A stretch of DNA of 64,000 nucleotides from Verrucomicrobiota bacterium (GTDB lineage Bacteria; Verrucomicrobiota; Kiritimatiellia; CAJWTS01), in the NCBI GenBank assembly GCA_027623315.1, contig JAQBYD010000008.1:1-64000 (forward strand), written 5' to 3'. This document shows, one piece after another, positions 29,101 to 37,239 of this stretch. The translations under genes were made by a program, and so were the position numbers. The number at the start of each line of letters is the position of its first letter. Position 1 is the stretch's first letter. The notes under the pieces were generated by a model. It worked only from the letters and a program-made list of their open reading frames with translations. It was not told where the DNA came from and did no database searches.

Positions 29101-32100
29101 AATGGAGTCGTTTGCGACGGGCATCGACTACGCTAAAGCGGACGGTCGGAAAACCTATTTTGCGCGACTGAAGAAGCTGTGTGACCGCATACAGAATACG
29201 CCGTTGCGCCCCAGTTTCCACGTGGGCACCCCGCAGTCCCTGGATACGATGACGGCCGAGGAGATCGATATAGCCGTGCTCTTGCTGGACGCCCAGAACT
29301 CGCCTGACGTTTGGGTTGGCGGACGGCACTTCGACTACTTCGCCGAAGTTCTCTCTCGCTCGATGTACCAGGATAAACCGGACACACGTCTCGCCGCGCT
29401 GGCACCGGCTTTCTGGCGCGTAGCCCGCGACACGGGTAGCACGACGATCCTGCAGCCCGCCTTTCTGGCGCTTGGCCAGAAGATGATGAACGAGGGGCAC
29501 TATGACATGGCGGTAGCCTGGGCCCGCGCGGGATACGAGGTCTGCGGCCGAGCGGTGTCCGACGAAGTGCGAAGCGCGCTTGGCGTGCTCCAGTCCCGTG
29601 CGCTCTCGAATATCAAGGGTGTCATTCCGGTCAAGCGGTCCGATCCACGCTATCCGCTATTCGCGGCGCAGGCCAACTATAACGGTGGCAACGAGCAGGG
29701 CGCCTGGACCGAGTACATGCGCGGTCGCGACATACTCCTGGTGAGTTTCCGGGAGCTCGACCCGCTCTTTGTCATGTGGCTGATTGACCGCAATGTGGAG
29801 CTCGAGAATTTTGACGACGCCGAGGCCGTGGCGCGCGCGATCCTGCAGGACATGGAATCCAACACGCTGAAGCTGCCGCCGGAGATCCGTGTGCAGATTC
29901 TGCTCTCCTACGCGAATATTGCGTTCCATATCCCCGAGCTGCCGCGCGCACGCGCGCAGTACGAGCGAATCGGTGCCGCCGCTGAATTCGACGGACTGAA
30001 CGGCCAGGTCGACGCCCAGTTGCGCATCGCTGAAATCGATCGCGTTCAAAAGGACTATGACGGCGCATTGCAACGCATCGACACGGTATTACAACGCAGA
30101 GACGATTATGCGCAAACCGAAGGGCACTACCAGCTTGCGCTCGTTCTGCGCGACCAGGAGCTATACACGGAGGCGCTGGGCGAACTGGATAAGGTTCTGC
30201 AGATCACTCCGGGACATATCGACGCGAGGCTCACCGATGGACGCATTCGGCTGACCGTGAAGCAGTTGGAGGTGGCGTCGGATCTCGATCTCGGAATGGC
30301 ACTCAATCAGAAGTTCGTGGTTCCCGGCAAGGTGCTCAAGGTGCGCGTTATCGATAAATTGCGTCGAATCGTGAAGCGTACCACCACGATTGAAATTACC
30401 ATCTGGGCCGAGTCCGGAGACGAGGAGACGTTCTCGCTGGTCCCGTGGGCCGATAGCCTTGAGCGCTTCCAGGGCGAGATCCCGTCCGCGCTGGCTGCTC
30501 CCGTAAAGGGAGATTATATTCTCCAGTTGCTCGGGGTCGACACGATCCATTACGACTTCTCCGAGCGGTTTAAAGAGCTGCATAACGTTACCGCGAGCAG
30601 CAAGCTTACCCTGGGCGTGTTGAGCGATTCCGAACTCTATGCCTCATCGGGCGAGATCTTGACCGGTGACGCTTTGAGGGAACGCCAGGAAGAGGAAAAC
30701 ATTAGGCGTCGGCTCGCGCAGCAGGACAGTGGCGGTGTCGGTGTCGGTGTCGATATCGAACCCGAAGTGGAACTCTTGAGTGAATCCCGCCTCGGGAGCC
30801 AGGTGAAACCCGGGAACTCGATCAACGTGCTCGTCCTCGACGACGATCGCAGCATCTCCCCGGAAAACGACGAACTCGCGATTTCCGTTTCGGCGTCCAG
30901 CGGCGACAGCATCCAGGTCCTGACGCTTACCGAGACGAATGGATACGCCGGTATTTTCGAGGGAACCATCCCCACCGAATTGGCGCCCGCGACTGCGTTC
31001 GCGACGGACTCCGACGAGGGCACGGATCCGAACTTCCCGATTTCTGGTGGCGAGTATCCACCATGGGTTGCGCTTCCGGATAACCACCGCCCCAAGTTCT
31101 ATGGCGTGGACATGAACGACAGCGTCTTCATGCAGGCCATGCGCATTGAGGCCGGTGTGCCGGGGCGCAAGATCAAGGAATTCTTTCTCCAGACATCTCT
31201 CAACGGGCAGAACTACAAGCTCGTCGGGAGCTGGCCCCAGCCATACAAGGCCTGGGGCGGGTCGCCGGTCGGTGTCGTCGCCCGCTATGGCGCAGCGGTA
31301 CTCGGGCTCGACGATCCGGACGTACTGGCAGGGCTCGATCAATTCCTGGCGAACACTCGCTACCAGGATCGGCGCGAGATCCAGGTGGAAACGCTCAGCG
31401 CGGGCTGGACCGAGACCATTTTTGGGCATGCAGATGCCCTGAGAATCAACTGGGACAGCGAGCTTGATGAGTCGTGGTACATCGCTCGCTTCTCCGCGGC
31501 GTTCTATACGCCGCTGCGCGAGCATCGCACGCTGGTGCTCAAGTCGAAGAACGAAAGCGAGACGCCTGCCAGGTTTGCGCTCACGGTCGACGGGGAACTG
31601 GGCACGGATGACAGCGGACTGGAGCTGGCCACTTCAACGCACCAGTACAAGGGTGTTTTCAAGAAGGGCGCCCACCGCATTGATGTCTACGTCGCGGCGC
31701 AACGCCGCGCGCGGCCAAGCTTTCAGGTGCATATCGACACCGAGGAACCTCCGTACATGGAGCTTTGCCCTGCGTTGATGTTTGACATCGAGCAGCACCC
31801 CGAGATTCGTGAGTACATCTACGAGGAGCCCGCGACGATAACGGCCAACGAAGACGGCTCTGCGTTCGAGGTCGCATTCTCGGAGGATTCCCGGGCGCGT
31901 GCCTTCCGGATGGTGATGTTCGATTTCGAAACGGACGCTCCGGCGATCGGAAGCATTCAGCTCGACGCGATCGACGGAACGCGCGTGCTGCCGACGGAAG
32001 TGGATTTGATGGCCCTGCGCGATAACAAGATCCTGGAGATTATCCCGGGGGACCAGATCAAGATCGCCTACGAAGATCCGCGCCACATCAGCGAGAACAG

Positions 32101-34483
32101 TCGCATTCGCGAAGTCTTTCTTTCAGCGACGTTCGCCGACGCAAACGTGTCGCCGCAGATGGTGATCGGCTACGGCATCGGGACAGACGGAACACGCGTC
32201 CCGCTGCGATCGCGAATGCTCCGTTACAAGACGGGCGATTCGATCGACATTATCATCACCGATCCGGACGGAGACGTATCGAAGGAGCGTGATTCCGTCG
32301 AGGTGAAAATCAGCACGACCGAAGGTCAATCGCGTACGCTCACGGCGGTCGAGACCGAAAAGCATAGCGGCACCTACGAGGTCAGGATCTTTCCGGTCGA
32401 CACAGAGCCCCAGCGCGAGACTGAGATCCTGGTCTCGGAGAGCGACGACATCGTGATGGAGTACCTCGATCGCGAAAACACGGATCCTGGGATTCCGTGG
32501 ACACGCGCAGGTCTTGTCGAGCAGGTGTGGTACCAGGACCCGGAGCTGCGGTCCTACTCTGTGACGTCGATGCCGATTGGGGTCGAGGGCGACGCAGCGG
32601 GGGACAACTTGGAGGACTCAGAAGAGTTCTTTCGGTACACGCACACGATGGTGGCAACCCGCCCCGAGACTCCCGACGACCCACCTGAGCCGCAGACGCT
32701 CGTACATGGTGGACCCGTGATGGTCGAACTCCTCTGGCCCACGATCGCGCAGCATGTTGGCAGTACGGCGACTCTGTATGCGCAGACGACCAGGGGACGC
32801 GCCGCCTACACCGGCGTCCCGTCCGAGGAAGCGTTCGATATTAACGTCCCGGGCACGATTAAATTGTCCGGCGGATACGGAACGCCCGGCGGTGCCGCCG
32901 CAGGGGCTCCCGGGTACGACGGTTGCATGGTGATCGGGACACGCCACGCCGGCGATCCACTTGATGACGGTCGATTCGTGTTCGGTGTTCCATATGCGCT
33001 CGGCGATCTGCCCGAGGAGAGTCTGGCGATTCCACGCGAGGAGAAGCGGATCGGCCCCCCCCCGCCAACGGCGCTGATGGTCGGCGGCAGTGACGGTTTG
33101 CATATCGGCTTTCATTACACCAATGACCTGGGCGAGGCCGTCTGGATCACGCGCGATTTCACGCTTCACGCAGACGCGTTCTTCGACGTCATGGATCGCG
33201 CCTACCAGACCCCGGCGACGGGCCTCTTTGTTGACGAAACTGTGTACTTTCGTGCGCGAGATGTCGAGATGGACTCAACCGAGGAACGCGATGCGGTGAC
33301 GATCTCACTAAATACCTCATCCGGATTCAGTCGTGATCTGCAGCTCACCGAGACCGCCGCGCACGCCGGTACGTTCAAGGGATTGGTGCGTTTCGTCTAT
33401 GCGGAAGAAGGCAAGCTGGTCGAGGAGTACGATGAGGGTCAGATGCCGGTGCGCTTTGGCGATGAGATCACGATGACTTATCAGCCGACCAATGGGCGAT
33501 CGGGCGTCACGCACACCATTGAGATCTTCAAAGGTTCGGACGGGGACTTGACTCCGTTCACGAAGCGCTTCCGCGACGTCGAGATCGCGGTGAAGACGCA
33601 ACTGAGCATCGCGGAGGCCTACTTCGAGATGGCCAAGAAGCATCGCAAGCTGGGTCAGAAGGAGATGACGGAGCAGGAGATCTCGACGGGCAAGAAGATA
33701 CTGGAGGAGGCTTTACGCGACTTCCCGGAGAGCGAGGCGCGGGCGCAGGGCGACTACCTGCTCGCGAACCTCTCCCTCGAACTGGCCGAGGACGCCGAGC
33801 CTGAGGAAAGGATGCAGTACTACAACGAGGCGTTGTTGCGCTTCACCAAGATCGTGGGCCAGCATCGCGAGAGCACGTACGCGCCCAAGGCGCAGTACAA
33901 AAAAGCGCTGACACTCGAGAAAATGGAACAGTTTGATGCCGCGTGCGAAGAATACGTGAAGCTGTCGTATCGCTGGCCCGAGAACGAACTGATCGCCGAA
34001 ACGATTGCCCGGCTCGGCCAGTATTTCTTTCGAAAGGGCGACGAGCTAAAAAAGGTCGACAGCGACGACCCCGTGGAGATCGAGAAGGCCAAGCTGAAGT
34101 CGCACAAGATGTTCACCTCGGCAGCGGAAGTCTTCGCGCGGCTGGCCGTGCGGTTCCCCACGCACAAGCTCGCGGAGAAGACGACCGTGCTGTCCGGACA
34201 ATGCTACATGCGAGCCGAGAATTACGAGAAGGCGATCGACGCGCTGTTGGACGTCATCGAGAAGAAGGACGCCGACAAAGATGTGCGTTCCGAAGCGATG
34301 TACTGGTGCGGCGACTGCTACACCAAGGTGGAATTGGTAGGGAAGAGCCAGGCGTTTCCGATGATCTCGGCCTACCGTATGTTTAAGCGTCTGACCTGGG
34401 ACTATCCGGCCACACAATGGGCCAAGTATGCACGTGCGCGTCTCACCGAGGGTGCGATCGCGGCTGCTGGCCTCAACGAATGA
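26153..34483 (+). CDS. Giant (about 2,780 aa) exported protein: TPR regions, coiled coil, repeated beta modules, PA14-like segment, C-terminal TPRs
   Basis: Signal MNIRMTHTIIAGCCGLLLTAATLSAQ; coiled coil TALDKLRQQLAALNQQQEQTRQ...; three DxDxDxxxERDxVxVxxxxxxG...LTET.xHAGxF copies; C-terminal KHRKLGQKEMTEQEISTGKKILEEALRDFPESEARAQGDYLLANLSLELAED. Start uncertain (26135/26153/26177). Confidence 0.85.
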   Translation: MEPMRTCTMNIRMTHTIIAGCCGLLLTAATLSAQVEIPDERNDVFDELSMRIQQSANMATESEVLRLLDLGQELGRNFAASLALKTYLRRQTDVSPRLLRRAIDSAVLSADYPALVARCKAFLSDATPGAEASEVAGLLLMVQIDYRRTYDDAYNVMLSYGGKFRQHRSVAKYDQWFLSRARVTADHAGAATHLAVIFAEKQPLERERLLYWDDLDWLIGELKYQNADRFVAAASARRLAGLIRSDPGRALRLGFFAENLAFYAGSTGKEQEKLVDEFKTVAQAAMAYVAHKPTSETLGHVVDSFSDGDPNRGWRDGLATQKRDFYVAAFSRLPVDEQKKQLAWKMPGRNEFMPAYVATPDQWAALARQHPEAFRGSDAGSKALLSRSPDPQVYKQQAQLLAGVPSREAAIINSMGAGDSLDALFAHLVQNESWHLPLAEVNKIATTEIWPRFEAYPRDEQNELPLDALGKAMATLGEKFVATSPMALDPDTARTYIVYAWRHSGEHGDDKSQVARHLASLNWVPYDAKTRESIFAPAIAEFTAWSERVRTMGTDSGTRLQAAQTALDKLRQQLAALNQQQEQTRQVIVQNTQAKAATDPKEADKLKQIDQALEQAQARTADLAKQVTELDKTVKKGEAEVAKDAKISTDSTTWLDGLSALDQAFRAASALTLDVRAQGPNPLCEQLARVEVARLKNNRDAFLAAARQVYPMIKAYREQKLPGGLGALQSILRPSAAMDISDFHVEVLTPELAAWQPTGGPASERLKALVHTIVTSKPGWGWGAFPARDHDQVVKLNDLFAKTLMAQMDKGQFSGDLFQYILATRHGSGWNDKERNSDVIERMITEKTLLKSEYRYAGKTAATSMMSLLHNQFPELNKKYPYNTSFDDLYVEEVTKTRVLDDTYRALGGSDSQFKVRNVTATIMQDYATPAVPYGATPAVYGLGEFWTLQSYAMSAQPAARDAMLTSLDAAYGKTRFDTYALGMESFATGIDYAKADGRKTYFARLKKLCDRIQNTPLRPSFHVGTPQSLDTMTAEEIDIAVLLLDAQNSPDVWVGGRHFDYFAEVLSRSMYQDKPDTRLAALAPAFWRVARDTGSTTILQPAFLALGQKMMNEGHYDMAVAWARAGYEVCGRAVSDEVRSALGVLQSRALSNIKGVIPVKRSDPRYPLFAAQANYNGGNEQGAWTEYMRGRDILLVSFRELDPLFVMWLIDRNVELENFDDAEAVARAILQDMESNTLKLPPEIRVQILLSYANIAFHIPELPRARAQYERIGAAAEFDGLNGQVDAQLRIAEIDRVQKDYDGALQRIDTVLQRRDDYAQTEGHYQLALVLRDQELYTEALGELDKVLQITPGHIDARLTDGRIRLTVKQLEVASDLDLGMALNQKFVVPGKVLKVRVIDKLRRIVKRTTTIEITIWAESGDEETFSLVPWADSLERFQGEIPSALAAPVKGDYILQLLGVDTIHYDFSERFKELHNVTASSKLTLGVLSDSELYASSGEILTGDALRERQEEENIRRRLAQQDSGGVGVGVDIEPEVELLSESRLGSQVKPGNSINVLVLDDDRSISPENDELAISVSASSGDSIQVLTLTETNGYAGIFEGTIPTELAPATAFATDSDEGTDPNFPISGGEYPPWVALPDNHRPKFYGVDMNDSVFMQAMRIEAGVPGRKIKEFFLQTSLNGQNYKLVGSWPQPYKAWGGSPVGVVARYGAAVLGLDDPDVLAGLDQFLANTRYQDRREIQVETLSAGWTETIFGHADALRINWDSELDESWYIARFSAAFYTPLREHRTLVLKSKNESETPARFALTVDGELGTDDSGLELATSTHQYKGVFKKGAHRIDVYVAAQRRARPSFQVHIDTEEPPYMELCPALMFDIEQHPEIREYIYEEPATITANEDGSAFEVAFSEDSRARAFRMVMFDFETDAPAIGSIQLDAIDGTRVLPTEVDLMALRDNKILEIIPGDQIKIAYEDPRHISENSRIREVFLSATFADANVSPQMVIGYGIGTDGTRVPLRSRMLRYKTGDSIDIIITDPDGDVSKERDSVEVKISTTEGQSRTLTAVETEKHSGTYEVRIFPVDTEPQRETEILVSESDDIVMEYLDRENTDPGIPWTRAGLVEQVWYQDPELRSYSVTSMPIGVEGDAAGDNLEDSEEFFRYTHTMVATRPETPDDPPEPQTLVHGGPVMVELLWPTIAQHVGSTATLYAQTTRGRAAYTGVPSEEAFDINVPGTIKLSGGYGTPGGAAAGAPGYDGCMVIGTRHAGDPLDDGRFVFGVPYALGDLPEESLAIPREEKRIGPPPPTALMVGGSDGLHIGFHYTNDLGEAVWITRDFTLHADAFFDVMDRAYQTPATGLFVDETVYFRARDVEMDSTEERDAVTISLNTSSGFSRDLQLTETAAHAGTFKGLVRFVYAEEGKLVEEYDEGQMPVRFGDEITMTYQPTNGRSGVTHTIEIFKGSDGDLTPFTKRFRDVEIAVKTQLSIAEAYFEMAKKHRKLGQKEMTEQEISTGKKILEEALRDFPESEARAQGDYLLANLSLELAEDAEPEERMQYYNEALLRFTKIVGQHRESTYAPKAQYKKALTLEKMEQFDAACEEYVKLSYRWPENELIAETIARLGQYFFRKGDELKKVDSDDPVEIEKAKLKSHKMFTSAAEVFARLAVRFPTHKLAEKTTVLSGQCYMRAENYEKAIDALLDVIEKKDADKDVRSEAMYWCGDCYTKVELVGKSQAFPMISAYRMFKRLTWDYPATQWAKYARARLTEGAIAAAGLNE

Positions 34484-35172
34484 TCAGAACCATACTCAAG
34501 CCTCTGCGTCAGCCGGTCCTCCAGGTTGTGGCGGTGACGAGCCGCTGCTGGCTGCTCGGTGAAGCGGCCGCGCTTCGCGGTGTGCGTTGGCTGGGCCGGT
34601 CGATCCATCGCCTGCTTTGCGTCCTCGGGCCCTTGGTCGAGCGCGCTGTGATGGCCGCGACGCCGCATGTCGTGTCGCTGGCCGGCGCCGTCGCGTCTCG
34701 TTCCGGTCGTCTTTGGGCCCGCATGTCGCCGTACGCCGTGAAGTTCTGGATCTTTGCGGCGCCGGTGCGTACCTGGATCGTCCGCGCATGCAGCTGGTTA
34801 ACCAACCTCTGGATCCAGGTTGGCGACATGAACTACCGTGAGAGCGCCGTCTTTCAGGAGCATCTGGACCCCGACCATGTGGTGGGCCTGATTCGTACGC
34901 GAACGCGTGTGGATGTGGGGATGTGGTTTCGAAAGGGCCGCGTCTGGGCCTGCATGCAGCCCGCCGAACTGGTGCTCCTGGCGCAGGGAAAGAGACCGTG
35001 GGTGCAACACATCGCGCACGAGTCCTTGCGCGAGAGCCGCTACAACCATGTGACCGGTGAAGTCGCCCTGGCACCGGGGCAGAACCTGCCGCTTTCGTCG
35101 CTTCGTGTGAAGCCCTTGGAAGGAATCGAGTTGTTAAAGAGTATAGGAACAAAGGAGATACAACATGCTTGA
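34480..35172 (+). CDS. Hypothetical protein with amphipathic/hydrophobic N-terminal half
   Basis: ORF MIRTILKPLRQPVLQVVAVTSRCWLLGEA..., ATGA overlap with the giant gene and overlap with exbB downstream. Confidence 0.6.
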   Translation: MIRTILKPLRQPVLQVVAVTSRCWLLGEAAALRGVRWLGRSIHRLLCVLGPLVERAVMAATPHVVSLAGAVASRSGRLWARMSPYAVKFWIFAAPVRTWIVRACSWLTNLWIQVGDMNYRESAVFQEHLDPDHVVGLIRTRTRVDVGMWFRKGRVWACMQPAELVLLAQGKRPWVQHIAHESLRESRYNHVTGEVALAPGQNLPLSSLRVKPLEGIELLKSIGTKEIQHA

Positions 35173-35809
35173 GACGATCATAAAAGGTCGCATCATGATG
35201 ATCCCGCTGCTTGCGTGCAGCATCGTGGCACTCGCGGTTGTCGCCGACCGTATCTGGGCCTTCTACCTGAACAGCAAGCTGGATACGCGGGCGTTGCGCG
35301 CGCAGTTGATGCGTCATCTGCGGCGCGGGGAAGTCAGTGACGCCGCCCTGCTCTGCATTTCGACCCCCGGTCCCGTCGCGGCGGTTTTGCTCGCCGGGCT
35401 ACAGTCCTATGGTCGGCTGGACAAGAAGACGCCCGAGAACCTGCGCCTGAGCGTCGGGGAGGCCATGGAGGATCATGCACTGCATAGCACCAGTGCCGTG
35501 GAAAAACATCTTTGGCTCCTGTCGATGATTGGTAACGCTGCCCCGCTACTCGGCATGTCGGGAACGGTGCTCGGAATGATCAAGTCCTTTGAGAAACTAG
35601 GGGAGTCGTCGGACCCCCAGGTGATCGGTGTCGGAATCTCTGAAGCGCTGATTACGACAGCCGCCGGACTCCTGATCGCGCTCGCGGCGGTTATTCCATT
35701 CAGTTTCTTTTCGTCGCGCGCGGAAGAAGTCGAACTCGAGATCGAAGAAGCCTCCTCTGAGATGCTGGAGTTTCTCGTGACCGGCGCTGGCAAAGATCCC
35801 AGTGCGTAG
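35165..35809 (+). CDS. MotA/TolQ/ExbB proton channel family protein (module 2)
   Basis: LWLLSMIGNAAPLLGMSGTVLGMIKSFEKLG...GISEALITTAAGLLIALAAVIPFSFF. Confidence 0.93.
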   Translation: MLETIIKGRIMMIPLLACSIVALAVVADRIWAFYLNSKLDTRALRAQLMRHLRRGEVSDAALLCISTPGPVAAVLLAGLQSYGRLDKKTPENLRLSVGEAMEDHALHSTSAVEKHLWLLSMIGNAAPLLGMSGTVLGMIKSFEKLGESSDPQVIGVGISEALITTAAGLLIALAAVIPFSFFSSRAEEVELEIEEASSEMLEFLVTGAGKDPSA

Positions 35810-35888
35810 TCGTTCGCGGATGTCGCATCGAAATGGAGCCCAAAGGGCCCCGCTTTCCTGACACCGCAATTGAGCAGGAGTCCTCACC

Positions 35889-36305
35889 ATGGCCAAGAAA
35901 CAGAAAAGGCAAAAGAAGGAAGCTCCCGAGATACCTGTCAACTCCTTTGCCGATGTGGCGTTTCTGCTGATCATATTCTTCATCATTGCCACGACCATGG
36001 AACGCATGACCGGCGCCATGACCGACATGCCGACTGGCGAACAGAACGAGCAGGCGCAGGATAAGACGCCCACGGTCCAGTTGCATGACCAGTCGATCAC
36101 GTTCCAGGATCAACGCGTCACAATCCCCGAGCTACGCGCGGAGCTCGCCAAGCTGAATCTTCACGAGCGCGAAGGGGAGGACAAAATCATCGCCTTCGAG
36201 GCCACTGGTGAAGTGGAGTACCAGGACTATTTCGACGCAATGTGCACGATCAGCGCAGCCGGTGGAATTATTGCGCTAATCAAGGAAGACAAGAGCGGAA
36301 GCTAA
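35889..36305 (+). CDS. ExbD/TolR family protein (module 2, copy a)
   Basis: IPVNSFADVAFLLIIFFIIATTMERMTGAMTDMP, conserved TM Asp. Confidence 0.9.
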   Translation: MAKKQKRQKKEAPEIPVNSFADVAFLLIIFFIIATTMERMTGAMTDMPTGEQNEQAQDKTPTVQLHDQSITFQDQRVTIPELRAELAKLNLHEREGEDKIIAFEATGEVEYQDYFDAMCTISAAGGIIALIKEDKSGS

Positions 36306-36307
36306 CC

Positions 36308-36763
36308 GTGAGAAAGAGACGACGCCGCAAACAAATTCTGGTGCCCGTGGCGGGCATGGGTGATATCGCATTTCTGCTGATCATCTTCTTTCTCGTCGCG
36401 AGCCGCCTGGCGCAGGACAAGGCGATCGATCGCCCGACGTCGCTGGACGCCGCGAAGCTGCAGGAGACCCGCGTCAGCGTCCAGATTGACGCGGATGGGA
36501 TCGCGTACGTCAACGGTCGGCGGATGGAGAGCGAGAAAGAGATCAAGGCCGAGGTGAAAGATATGCTCGACCGTCGCGTGGCCACGAACGCGCTGCAGAG
36601 AACCGTAATGTTCAAGTGTGACAAGTCGGTCAAGAAAAGGATCTTTGAGCCCGTCATCGAAGCGATTGCAGAAGCAGGAGGACTGCTCGCCGCGGTTGGC
36701 GAACAGGGCGCCCCGAAGGAGGAGTCCAGGGATAAATCGACTAACCAGGAGGATACGAAATGA
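36308..36763 (+). CDS. ExbD/TolR family protein (module 2, copy b)
   Basis: GTG start; RKRRRRKQILVPVAGMGDIAFLLIIFFLVASRLAQDKAIDRP, conserved TM Asp. Confidence 0.88.
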   Translation: MRKRRRRKQILVPVAGMGDIAFLLIIFFLVASRLAQDKAIDRPTSLDAAKLQETRVSVQIDADGIAYVNGRRMESEKEIKAEVKDMLDRRVATNALQRTVMFKCDKSVKKRIFEPVIEAIAEAGGLLAAVGEQGAPKEESRDKSTNQEDTK

Positions 36764-37215
36764 ATGATGAATCCACACCCCGTTCCGACGAGGACATAGA
36801 AAATATCGCTCCGCAGAAGCTGCTGGTGAACTTCACCGAGAATCGCACGTTGAAGTGCCTTGGACTTGCGGCGGCCATTCACGTGTTGGTTCTATGCGGA
36901 TCATCCCCCCGCTATATCTACGAAGCGATCAACCCCGAGGCCAAGAAGGTGCGCCTGGCGCGCGAGGATAGCGACAAGTTGAAAGACATGAACGAGAAGA
37001 TTGATCGCGAGTCGCCGGCCGCGAAGCTGGCAAGAGAGAAGAGGGAGGCCGAGAAGAGTAAGGCCGACGCCGCATCAACGGATGGGGAAGCGGACACGAT
37101 GGAAAAGCGCATGCAGACCGACGCCTACAAAGAGACGGTTGAAAAGGCCGCCGCTGACGAAATTCCGAGCGAGCCGGAAGATATCGGTATTTCACTCGAA
37201 GACACCGAGCTCTAA
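36760..37215 (+). CDS. Small single-TM protein with TonB-like N-terminal topology and charged periplasmic tail
   Basis: TM LKCLGLAAAIHVLVLCGSSPRYIY with an intramembrane His, then a Lys/Glu/Ala-rich tail; immediately follows the exbD pair. Confidence 0.6.
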   Translation: MNDESTPRSDEDIENIAPQKLLVNFTENRTLKCLGLAAAIHVLVLCGSSPRYIYEAINPEAKKVRLAREDSDKLKDMNEKIDRESPAAKLAREKREAEKSKADAASTDGEADTMEKRMQTDAYKETVEKAAADEIPSEPEDIGISLEDTEL

Positions 37216-37239
37216 AGCCAACACCGATCTTCCATTCGC

